Assembly (NCBI RefSeq): GCF_000420065.1
Contig: NZ_ATUF01000005.1
Location: forward strand, 35,168-99,167
Reading direction: 5' to 3'
DNA length: 64,000 nt
From: Varibaculum cambriense DSM 15806
GTDB taxonomy: Bacteria > Actinomycetota > Actinomycetes > Actinomycetales > Actinomycetaceae
Part shown: in pieces, positions 49,920 to 57,525 of the stretch
Layout of the letters: the number at the start of each line of letters is the position of its first letter
Position numbering within the stretch: the first letter of the stretch is position 1
Notes under the pieces: generated by a model
Databases searched by the model: none
What the model was told of the DNA's origin: nothing
What the model saw: only the letters and a program-made list of their open reading frames with translations
Position numbers and translations under genes: made by a program

Positions 49920-51335
49920 CTAGGAGAGTTTTTCTACTACCAGGCTTAAAGATTTTTCGTCGCCAACATTTCCGGCGAAAACTATGTAGGGGATCCCTTT
50001 GCCGATGCCATCCTCGGCAAGCCACACAGAGACGATTCCAGGCAGTGCTGGGCCAAGAACAGTTGCGTGCTTCATCTCTAATCCTTTGGAAGCTACATCC
50101 GAGGAGGTGATTCCACCCTTGGCAATCACAAAGCGTGGCTTAACCTTTCGAACAATCTGGTTAACTATCTGAACCACGCAATCTGAGATTTTTCTAGAAA
50201 TCTCTAACGACTCGTCAGGATTATCAGTCTTAATCAACTCCCTGCTCGTCTGAATCACCACATTTTCTTCTTGAAGCGTCTTACACGCCTCCTCACAAAT
50301 CTCGGCTATCAGCTGATCTCTTTCTTCAGGATCTAGGCAGCGATGAACGTCGACTTCTAGTATCTTCGGGTTAACTGATTCCTTGAGTGCATTAAGTTGT
50401 CGTGTGGTCAGATCGACGTGAGAGCCAATAACAATCAATCCTCCCTTAGCATCAACCGTGGTAGCGTCTTTTCCAAATACTTCCTCAGCGCTCAGGGGAG
50501 TTTTTTCTTCCTGCCCCAATCTGGCGCGGACGAATGGCGGGCCTACGCGATAGACAAAATGTGCGCCCTTTGTTTCTGCTTCCGCCAAAGCTAAGGCGAG
50601 TATACGTAGGTCATTCTCAGTAACAATGTCTACGACTATCGGTTGACGGTTCTTTGCTTTAAGTAGCGCGCTAACGCTTTTGACCATGTTGCTACGAAGA
50701 GTATCCAGATCAAGTGTTATAACATCCGAGGCAGCTACTTTGCCACGGGTTTTTTCTTCGATCCAGTCGGGCAAACTCGACGACTCAAAACCAAAGGTCG
50801 CGTCTTTAGCGAACTCTGAGTTACCTACAGGCTCGAAAGTGTCATCCGAGCCTTTCACATAGTGAGTTGAGTCTATGGTGATTCTCCCTGCGTCGGGGAA
50901 AGCCGGCACGATCACGAATCCGTCAATATGACTTGCGCCAAACTTTTCGATTTCATCCGCAATTGTGTCGGGTTCTAGAGGATAGTGTCCGCGAAGCGTG
51001 GAATCGGATCGAGAAATAAATGAGACAGATACATCGTTAGGCGCTGCAGATAATGCAGAGCGGACTACTTCTGCGTTGACTTTTTTTGCCTCTGTAGCTG
51101 AAAGAGAACGCGAGTTAGTCATGACATATACGGCTGGCTTGCCGGTTGAAAAGGCCCATTGGAAGTCTTCTTTATCCCAAGAGGTAATTACCGGTAGATC
51201 CGAGATAGATTGAGTTCCTGTCGGATCATCATCTAGCACTACATAAAATGGTGCCTGTTGGTTTTTAGCTACGACCTCGTTTGGGTCAACTTTAATTTCT
51301 GGCTTCTTGCCTTTCAGTAAGTCGTCAATGACCAT
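49920..51335 (-). CDS. Four-carbon acid sugar kinase, DUF1537 family (OtnK/LtnK-like)
   Basis: A 471-aa kinase. The N-terminal domain starts with FYVVLDDDPTGTQSISDLPVITSW and contains SFISRSDSTLRGHYPLEPD, both diagnostic of DUF1537. The C-terminal nucleotide domain has KPRFVIAKGGITSSDVASKGL and a GKGIPYIVFAGNVGD end. The family phosphorylates 3-oxo four-carbon acids such as 2-dehydro-threonate/erythronate. It comes before the hydroxyacid dehydrogenase in the operon; the expected OtnC-type aldolase is not next to it. Confidence 0.92.
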   Translation of the reverse strand: MVIDDLLKGKKPEIKVDPNEVVAKNQQAPFYVVLDDDPTGTQSISDLPVITSWDKEDFQWAFSTGKPAVYVMTNSRSLSATEAKKVNAEVVRSALSAAPNDVSVSFISRSDSTLRGHYPLEPDTIADEIEKFGASHIDGFVIVPAFPDAGRITIDSTHYVKGSDDTFEPVGNSEFAKDATFGFESSSLPDWIEEKTRGKVAASDVITLDLDTLRSNMVKSVSALLKAKNRQPIVVDIVTENDLRILALALAEAETKGAHFVYRVGPPFVRARLGQEEKTPLSAEEVFGKDATTVDAKGGLIVIGSHVDLTTRQLNALKESVNPKILEVDVHRCLDPEERDQLIAEICEEACKTLQEENVVIQTSRELIKTDNPDESLEISRKISDCVVQIVNQIVRKVKPRFVIAKGGITSSDVASKGLEMKHATVLGPALPGIVSVWLAEDGIGKGIPYIVFAGNVGDEKSLSLVVEKLS

Positions 51336-51382
51336 GAATACACTCCTTTGTGTGTACCTATAGTTAGTTGTCAGCTGTGAAC

Positions 51383-52069
51383 TTAAACCTTCTCGAGGGA
51401 GTCACGAGTCTGTTCCATGTGAGCAAGCATCGCATTTTTGGCCAAAATAGGGTTGCCAGAAGCGATAGAGTCTCGAATCTTATGATGAAACATTCGCGCC
51501 TTAGCTTGAGTTTCTGCATCTTTGGTGGTCACAATGCGGTTATGAGTCATAGCTTTTTCTAGGGGCTGAAGAATAACCTTGATGAAAGGATTTTTGCTTG
51601 CTGAAAAGACAGCATTATGGAATTCGATGTCTTCTTTCGTTGCTTTCAGTATGTCTCCCTCAGAAATCGCCTGGTCATAAGCGTCTAGCTTTTCCGTCAT
51701 GGCAGTTAGATCTTCTGGAGTGTGATTGAGGGCGGCCAGTTCGGCAGCGCCTACTTCAAGCAAACAACGAATTTCCAGTAGCTTGAGTCCGAAATCTCTA
51801 GGGTTGGTACGTCTTGACTTAAAATCCAAAAGGGTGCTCATGTCGTTCCATGTGTTCGGATCTGCTACAAATGTTCCTTTACCATGCATTACTTTCAAGA
51901 CCCCCCTATCACGAAGAATCTTTACCGCTTCGCGGAGCGTAAGACGAGAGATTCCGAGTGAATCGGCAAGCTCAGATTCCTTGGGAATGGAGGATAGAGG
52001 CGGGAACACTCCATCAAGGATTTTTTCTAGAATGTCATTTACCGCTTGATCGACTAGACCTGTTGCCAT
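51383..52069 (-). CDS. GntR-family regulator, FadR subfamily
   Basis: A 228-aa regulator with an N-terminal winged HTH (ESELADSLGISRLTLREAVKILRDRGVLKVMHGKGTFV, about 30-70) and an FCD effector domain. The FCD metal-binding region shows ATKEDIEFHNAVFSASKNPF and MFHHKIRDSIASG. ATG 52069 is chosen because GGAGGAAAG precedes it. It sits inside the operon it presumably controls and probably binds the long inverted repeat at 52862-52901. Confidence 0.9.
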   Translation of the reverse strand: MATGLVDQAVNDILEKILDGVFPPLSSIPKESELADSLGISRLTLREAVKILRDRGVLKVMHGKGTFVADPNTWNDMSTLLDFKSRRTNPRDFGLKLLEIRCLLEVGAAELAALNHTPEDLTAMTEKLDAYDQAISEGDILKATKEDIEFHNAVFSASKNPFIKVILQPLEKAMTHNRIVTTKDAETQAKARMFHHKIRDSIASGNPILAKNAMLAHMEQTRDSLEKV

Positions 52070-52119
52070 CTTTCCTCCACTTACGAAACCCAAGTATCTT
52101 CCGAGCTTGCCGTTAAGCC

Positions 52120-52800
52120 TTATTCAACCAGTGCCATGATATTTACAGGTGCAGAGTCAACGCCTTTGATACGTAGCGGCCCCATAGTCAAGACCTTTAT
52201 CTTTTTATCTCCGAGTTCCTTCAGACTCATGTCCTCGATGGCAGTGATGGTGTGACCAGTGTAGTTGCCCAATAGCCAGTGGTGGGCTTCCGGTCCAAAG
52301 TCGTAAAGCGGGGAGGCTACCGAAAGCCAGTCCATACCGATGCTATCCAACTCGGGGAAGTCCTTGTTGAGCCATTCACAAAGATCTGGGTGCAGCGCAG
52401 GGCCGCGGTTTTCGTAGAGATCTGGGTTTCCTTTCTTGTGCTCCTCGAACCCAGTTCTGATGATCAGCAGACGCTTTCCTTTGATCTGATCAGCGAAAGG
52501 CTCAACTGCAGCTTTGTTAACAATTGCACCTTCTTTGTTCATCTCTGGGAGATCGATTACGACGATTTCATCGCCCATGAAAGCGAATTTTTCAATACCC
52601 AGTTCGGAAAAGTTGGTGCCGTGGCTATTGAAGTGACGGGGGCCGTCCATATGTGTTCCGCAATGGTTTGGCAGATCGATCATGTAGGAATTGAATGGCT
52701 GCGTATCAGAGTGAACCGAATCTTCGTGGACTTTCGCGGTTGGTTCGCCCGGGAAAGCGCCATCTTCTGGATCGATAATGTGAGATAGATGGATAAACAT
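52120..52800 (-). CDS. Cyclase-family metal hydrolase (kynurenine formamidase-like)
   Basis: A 226-aa protein of the cyclase superfamily. The conserved zinc or manganese motif HCGTHMDGPRHF (HxGTHxDxPxHF) is present at about 46-57. An ESIGMDWLSVASPLYD-like stretch with SIGMDWLSV follows. The family hydrolyses amide, lactone or ring bonds. As first gene of an operon with a four-carbon acid-sugar kinase and dehydrogenase, it may act as a lactonase or on an unusual precursor. Start ATG 52800 has AAGGAAG upstream. Confidence 0.85.
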   Translation of the reverse strand: MFIHLSHIIDPEDGAFPGEPTAKVHEDSVHSDTQPFNSYMIDLPNHCGTHMDGPRHFNSHGTNFSELGIEKFAFMGDEIVVIDLPEMNKEGAIVNKAAVEPFADQIKGKRLLIIRTGFEEHKKGNPDLYENRGPALHPDLCEWLNKDFPELDSIGMDWLSVASPLYDFGPEAHHWLLGNYTGHTITAIEDMSLKELGDKKIKVLTMGPLRIKGVDSAPVNIMALVE

Positions 52801-52861
52801 GATTTCTTCCTTTGTCGACATTGACTGGTGGTATTTATCTAAGGTGTGATCCCGTGCAATA

Positions 52862-52901
52862 AGAGATCTGATCTCATGCTACAAAAAAAGATCAGATCTC
52901 T
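52862..52901. promoter_or_regulatory. 13-bp inverted repeat, probable GntR operator
   Basis: AGAGATCTGATCT and AGATCAGATCTCT are exact reverse complements separated by 14 bases. The site lies about 60 bp upstream of the cyclase gene and is the strongest operator candidate for the GntR/FadR-type regulator of this operon. Each half is itself nearly palindromic, so two dimers may bind. Confidence 0.65.
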
Positions 52902-53110
52902 CAATAGGTATTAGTGAAAAGCCATATGATGCAGCAAAGGTAAAGGAAAAGCTGCGGTCAAAATATGTAGGTAAGAGCAGTAACAATAGTTAAATGAATG
53001 TCTGCGGGAAAATATCTGCGTCTGGAATTCGAAAACCTGGGAGTGTCGCAACGGTAGGTTAATACAGTTTTTCTAAGGAATTAAAATAAGGGCTAAGGGA
53101 GGGAGAGCTC

Positions 53111-53734
53111 ATGCGTTTTCATTCTTTGCAATTCCAGATAAAGGGGAGCGCACAAGATGGTATCGCCAGCGATGGGCAAGAGTTGGATATTGCCGACGAA
53201 TTTGCCCGTCTTTCCCGCTCTTTGGGGTTTGAGGGAGTCCCAGATAGCTATGCCGGTTTATGGGCTACCCAGTTTGTCTACAACGACTATTCTCTTCTCG
53301 AAGGTGATTTTCTAGCTAAAGGTTTATGCCTAGACCTGCTATGCGACAGTGATTCCTCCATCCCGTTTAGTGCGGTTTTCTTGTGCCTAGGAGAAACGCT
53401 CAAAAGAACAGCTAGATGCACGGTTACGGAGCTAACTGTTGTATGTGAGCCTTATTCAGTTAAGGCGAAGATTACTAAAGGAAACGGTGAAGCGAATCTT
53501 GAAAGATTTATCGCCGAAAACAGGGAAAATAATCCCCTCCCGATTGCCCAATGCGCAACAGTTAAATACGCGTGCAAAGATAAACAGGCATCGATTCTTT
53601 CATCTGGAGAACTGCCTTTGGCGATGTCCCCATACTACCTGCCCGAATTGGCTTTACCGTTTTCTGGAATCTATTCACAGTGGGGACCAAAAATGCTGCG
53701 CCATATGGAAACGATTGAGATTACTGCCAGCTAG
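53111..53734 (+). CDS. Protein of unknown function
   Basis: A 207-aa soluble protein with no recognised family and no signal peptide. It starts with a beta-like MRFHSLQFQIKG, and contains LDIADEFARLSRSLGFEGVPDSYAGLWATQFVYNDYSLLEGDF near 40-75 and a cysteine-rich middle (CLDLLCDSD, CTVTELTVVCEP, CATVKYACK). An AGGGAGGGAGAG ribosome site precedes ATG 53111. It is divergent from the acid-sugar operon and may share its control region. Confidence 0.7.
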   Translation: MRFHSLQFQIKGSAQDGIASDGQELDIADEFARLSRSLGFEGVPDSYAGLWATQFVYNDYSLLEGDFLAKGLCLDLLCDSDSSIPFSAVFLCLGETLKRTARCTVTELTVVCEPYSVKAKITKGNGEANLERFIAENRENNPLPIAQCATVKYACKDKQASILSSGELPLAMSPYYLPELALPFSGIYSQWGPKMLRHMETIEITAS

Positions 53735-53781
53735 TGCGACCTATTCGGTGCCGCCTGAATGACCAGGTCGCATAGGGGCAC

Positions 53782-53957
53782 ACATGGGTCGTTAGATAAG
53801 CTCGAGAAAGCAAGCAGATGATTACGTGGTTTACAAGATGCACCACCGCGACATGTTCTCTCGTGGTTATGCCCAAGAGGTCGCTTATCGTATGGAGAAT
53901 GCGAAACTAATAGAACGCATTGAAGCAGATCTATTTAAAAATCAGACGGCAGGTTGA
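53782..53957 (+). other. Short open stretch, possible gene fragment
   Basis: After a stop codon one frame reads protein-like: KMHHRDMFSRGYAQEVAY then RMENAKLIERIEADLFKN, ending at TGA 53957. It has a possible ATG near 53835 but no clear ribosome site. It may be the C-terminal end of a decayed gene. I do not recognise it. Confidence 0.3.
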
Positions 53958-53965
53958 CGGGGCAG

Positions 53966-55108
53966 TCACCACCCGTAACCGTATCTGCTGGCTTGCTCCT
54001 TAAACTCCCCGTAGCGTGCTCGTTCTTGATGAGATAAGTCTGGCAACTCACTCGCGGGAGGTTGGAAGTTTTTGACTGGGTCTAAAGCATCTGCATAATC
54101 GCGTGACCACTTAATGAAACTCTGAGCATTCTCCGAATCGTTAACAGCAGCGAGCGTGTCGATGAACTGGCGTAGTCGCTGGAGTCTGTCCCAATCGTCA
54201 AAACCACTAACTAACTCTTTTTCCCAAACATCGTAAGCTTTACGTCGAGAGCTCAGGATCCGCGCCTGTTCTTCTCGCTCCGCCCGCTCGATAGCCGCAC
54301 GTTTTGCGGCCTCCTCGCGCTCTTGAGCCTGTGTCTCCATTTCTGTAACGTAGGAAAGTAGCCTTGGCACGTATTCCACTAATGGTTTTCGATCCGTCTC
54401 AAGATATTTTTTCGTATCATAGGAGTTTTTGATCCGAAAAAATGTTTTTCCCGTACGAATGTAGTCATACGAACGTTCCCAGAACCACGTTTTATTGGCG
54501 TTATCGGCCTTCTCTTTTGCAGTGAGTTCATGAGGGATTCGCTTTAACTGCTCACCAACAGTAACCACGAGTTCCAAGTGTTCGGTCTTGATAGTCACAA
54601 GCGGGCACCCCGTGAACGGATCCCGGTTAGTGATTGGACTTTTAGTTGGCTGCTCATGCCCCTCCAACTTGAATCCGGCAGCAATTATCGCTTTAACTAG
54701 CGCGTCTGCGGCATCGATAGCGCGTTGTTGAGCTTCGCAGTCACGGGGGAGAGCTCCGCGGTGATTCGACAGCGAACGCACTGCAGGGTGATATTTCTTC
54801 TTCGTCCGCTTGATTGTCGTTGACGTCGGCGCTTTTCCCCTAGCTGATTTTCTGGCCGCTGGAACTTTCGGAGTAGAAGACTGCCGAGGTGACTTTGGGC
54901 TCGAGGAGGTAGGGGAATTGTTTTGAAGGTACCGCTTTCCTTCATTAGTTACTGTGGCGGTATATATACCTGCTTTTCTGCTGATCGTGACCAATTTTCG
55001 GTTTGCGAGCGCCCTGGCGGATAGCTTCCAGGCTTCATTCGGTGGTTGGCCTATGCCTGTTGAGAGCCATTGAAGGACTAGATACTGGGTTTGGTTGATA
55101 GGAACCAT
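53966..55108 (-). CDS. Winged-helix/coiled-coil protein of unknown function
   Basis: A 380-aa protein. Residues 1-65 look like a winged helix (YLVLQWLSTG ... LSARALANRKLVTISRKAGIYTATVTNEGKRYL). A basic Ser/Pro/Lys-rich linker (65-110) follows, then a domain with NRDPFTGCPLVTIKTEHLELVV and KTWFWERSYDYIRTGKTFFRI. A charged coiled coil (ETQAQEREEAAKRAAIERAEREEQARIL, about 260-287) leads into a helical tail. Similar hypothetical proteins occur in actinobacteria; the function is unknown. It is a single gene with a long non-coding region on each side. Confidence 0.75.
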   Translation of the reverse strand: MVPINQTQYLVLQWLSTGIGQPPNEAWKLSARALANRKLVTISRKAGIYTATVTNEGKRYLQNNSPTSSSPKSPRQSSTPKVPAARKSARGKAPTSTTIKRTKKKYHPAVRSLSNHRGALPRDCEAQQRAIDAADALVKAIIAAGFKLEGHEQPTKSPITNRDPFTGCPLVTIKTEHLELVVTVGEQLKRIPHELTAKEKADNANKTWFWERSYDYIRTGKTFFRIKNSYDTKKYLETDRKPLVEYVPRLLSYVTEMETQAQEREEAAKRAAIERAEREEQARILSSRRKAYDVWEKELVSGFDDWDRLQRLRQFIDTLAAVNDSENAQSFIKWSRDYADALDPVKNFQPPASELPDLSHQERARYGEFKEQASRYGYGW

Positions 55109-55328
55109 CGGCGTCTCCTTCGCGAAATATCACGAGATGAGTTCATTTACTAATAGTCTACGAACCAACAAAGAGTAAGAATATTCACCGGGATATCGTG
55201 AACAGGAAAAGACTTTTCCTCTACAGTTGCTGTACTTATCTAGTGGTTTTTCATGGGTGAATCTCAAAAATTTTGGCATTTTTTAGCTGAGAGGATCGCA
55301 ACTATGAGTGCTGTCTTCCAGTCGGATG

Positions 55329-56390
55329 TTAGTCAACTAAAAGGAGTACTGATCCCAACGAGACTGCCGCGATTAGGACACTAAGGATTACTCCCAGGAC
55401 GAGGGCGCGCCCTCCGGACTTAATCACGTTGCGTAGATTTACCCCGGCTCCCATCGCGCCCATCGCTACCGTCAAGAGCAAAGTAGCTACCGTGCCTCCT
55501 AGGGTGCTGAAAATGCTATTGACAGTGGAAATTCCGGCAAAGACGGAGGCCAGCGCTACTGCGATCAGGAATCCCACAACGAATCCCGGGATCAAGGGCG
55601 GGCGCTTGCCGGAGCTGGCTTTTTCAGCTTTTTCATGGCGTACTTGCACTACTCTCCGCTCGATAATGCCTACAATCGCCACTACGATCGCTAGGCAGGC
55701 TACGCGCCCCAGCTTGGTGGCCGTGGCCAAATCCGAGATTGCCGGGTCATAAATATTAGCGGCCGCCACTACCTGGCCGACCTCGTGAATAGAAGCTCCC
55801 AGCCAGACAGCTGCTTGAGTGGGGGATAGGTGTAGCCCGTGGGCGGCAGCTGGCAAAGCGACGAGGGAGAGCGTCCCGAATAGGGTAACGCAAGCGATAG
55901 CGGTCGCGACCGCATCATCGGCATCCTCGCGGTTGCGGGCAGACACCACCGGGGAAATCCCGGCGACGGCAGAAGCTCCACAAATAGCCGTACCCGAGGT
56001 AGTTAAGATCCCGGTGGCGTGACTGACTCGCATAAAGTAGGTCAGCAGATAACCTGCCACCATAGTGGCCGCCACCGCGCAGATGATAGTCACGATGGTG
56101 CCGGTACCGAGCGCGGCAATAGCCGGTAGCGAAAGCCGGAAACCGAGCAGCACCACCCCGGAGCGCAGAATAGTCTTCGCGGAAAAAGCGATACCGGGTT
56201 CGCAGACAGCCGGAATTAGCTTCGTGTTGCGGACTGCTACCCCCAGTAGGATCGCCACCAGCATTGATGACAACAAGGGTACAAACAGGTTAATCAGCCA
56301 GGCGATACCAGCGACTAGGCACGCGTAGGCTACTCCGGGCAACAAGCGTTTGAAACTATTCAAAAAATTCACTTGCCATATATACCACAA
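55329..56390 (-). CDS. YeiH-family putative sulfate exporter (copy 2)
   Basis: A 353-aa membrane protein aligning without gaps to the copy at 39433-40494, with about twenty scattered conservative changes (for example V to L in membrane segments, HEQTEKA to HEKAEKA). The same family marks are present: GVVLLGFRLSLPAIAALG, GTAICGASAVAGISPVVSA, SIHEVGQVVAAANIYDP. It follows the dehydrogenase and kinase genes, so its cargo may relate to that pathway rather than sulfate. Confidence 0.92.
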   Translation of the reverse strand: MWYIWQVNFLNSFKRLLPGVAYACLVAGIAWLINLFVPLLSSMLVAILLGVAVRNTKLIPAVCEPGIAFSAKTILRSGVVLLGFRLSLPAIAALGTGTIVTIICAVAATMVAGYLLTYFMRVSHATGILTTSGTAICGASAVAGISPVVSARNREDADDAVATAIACVTLFGTLSLVALPAAAHGLHLSPTQAAVWLGASIHEVGQVVAAANIYDPAISDLATATKLGRVACLAIVVAIVGIIERRVVQVRHEKAEKASSGKRPPLIPGFVVGFLIAVALASVFAGISTVNSIFSTLGGTVATLLLTVAMGAMGAGVNLRNVIKSGGRALVLGVILSVLIAAVSLGSVLLLVD

Positions 56391-56467
56391 GGCCCAGACG
56401 ATTCAGCAACGAAAGCGCTAAAGCAACCTGCCTAGTCTCGGAAGCGTGAGCTAAAACTACTTCGAAT

Positions 56468-57511
56468 TTAGTCGGGTATTACCGCAATTTTTACGCCAAC
56501 CCGATCGTGTACCGCCTGATACGCTTCGTGCACTTTTGAAAGCGGGAAGGTGTGGGTGACGATTTCCTCCACATTAATAGCCCCCGATTCCAGCACTTGA
56601 ATCGCCCGTTCTACGTCCCGACGGCGAGCATTGGAACCTCCGGTAACCTGCAATTCTTTATAGTGAATCAGGTTAGGCTCCATCTGCGTCATCGAGCCTT
56701 TCGGGAATCCCGCGAAGTAGTTGACTCGTCCTCCATCCCGGGCGAGCACTAGGGCATCCTGGGCTAGCTGGGAGGCGCCGATACACACGATCACCACGTC
56801 GGCTCCCGCACCGTTGGTTACTTCCTTGACCCGATCTTCAAGTTCATCGGGGCTGACCCCAATCGCGCCTAGCCGGTCTGCCACTTGGCGGCGCTGCGGG
56901 GAACGGTTAGATACGAAAACGTGTCTAGCCCCGCTGGCCAGTGCCAGCTGTGCGTGGATTAGTCCGATTGGGCCGGCTCCTAGAACAGCCACTACCTCTC
57001 CCAGGTTCACTTTGAATTGATCGAGGCCGTTTAAGCAGCAAGAGATAGGCTCGGCCAGGCAAAGAGCCTTAGGATCTAGTTCTTTACTGGTAGTGATCAG
57101 GTTACCTCTGCGCAGGGCCCGTTCTGGTACCAGCATGTATTCTTGGAGACCACCATCGATGGCGTAGCCAAACAGCTCTAGGTTTGAGCAGAGGTGCTCG
57201 CGGTCTTGCAGACAGTTGGAACAGTGACCGCACGATACCACGATTGAAACCGTCGCCTGTTGCCCAGTGCGCAAGTCGGGTTGAATCTGCTCGACGCCCT
57301 CGCCGATTTCTACAATCCTGCCTGCAATCTCATGTCCGGGAACCGTGCCATAGGCAATCCCGGAGGTTTTCGCCCCGGTATAGAGACGATAGTCGGTGCC
57401 GCACATCGTGTTGGCTTCGATTTTCAGTAAGACCTCATTTTTACCTGGCGTGGGTTTGTCTTTCTCGACCAGCCGTAGGTCTTCAGGTGCATTTAAAGTA
57501 GCTGCCCGCAT
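56468..57511 (-). CDS. Zinc-dependent polyol dehydrogenase, MDR family (copy 2)
   Basis: A 347-aa enzyme nearly identical to the copy at 40568-41611, with the same zinc and NAD motifs (TMCGTDY, GTVPGHE, CGHCSNCLQDREHLC, VLGAGPIGLI). The few changes are mostly on the surface. It begins 14 bp after the DhaK/DhaL gene and is cotranscribed with it. The pair resembles polyol pathways in which a dehydrogenase makes a ketose such as erythrulose or dihydroxyacetone that the kinase phosphorylates. Confidence 0.93.
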   Translation of the reverse strand: MRAATLNAPEDLRLVEKDKPTPGKNEVLLKIEANTMCGTDYRLYTGAKTSGIAYGTVPGHEIAGRIVEIGEGVEQIQPDLRTGQQATVSIVVSCGHCSNCLQDREHLCSNLELFGYAIDGGLQEYMLVPERALRRGNLITTSKELDPKALCLAEPISCCLNGLDQFKVNLGEVVAVLGAGPIGLIHAQLALASGARHVFVSNRSPQRRQVADRLGAIGVSPDELEDRVKEVTNGAGADVVIVCIGASQLAQDALVLARDGGRVNYFAGFPKGSMTQMEPNLIHYKELQVTGGSNARRRDVERAIQVLESGAINVEEIVTHTFPLSKVHEAYQAVHDRVGVKIAVIPD

Positions 57512-57525
57512 GATTTCTCCTTTCC

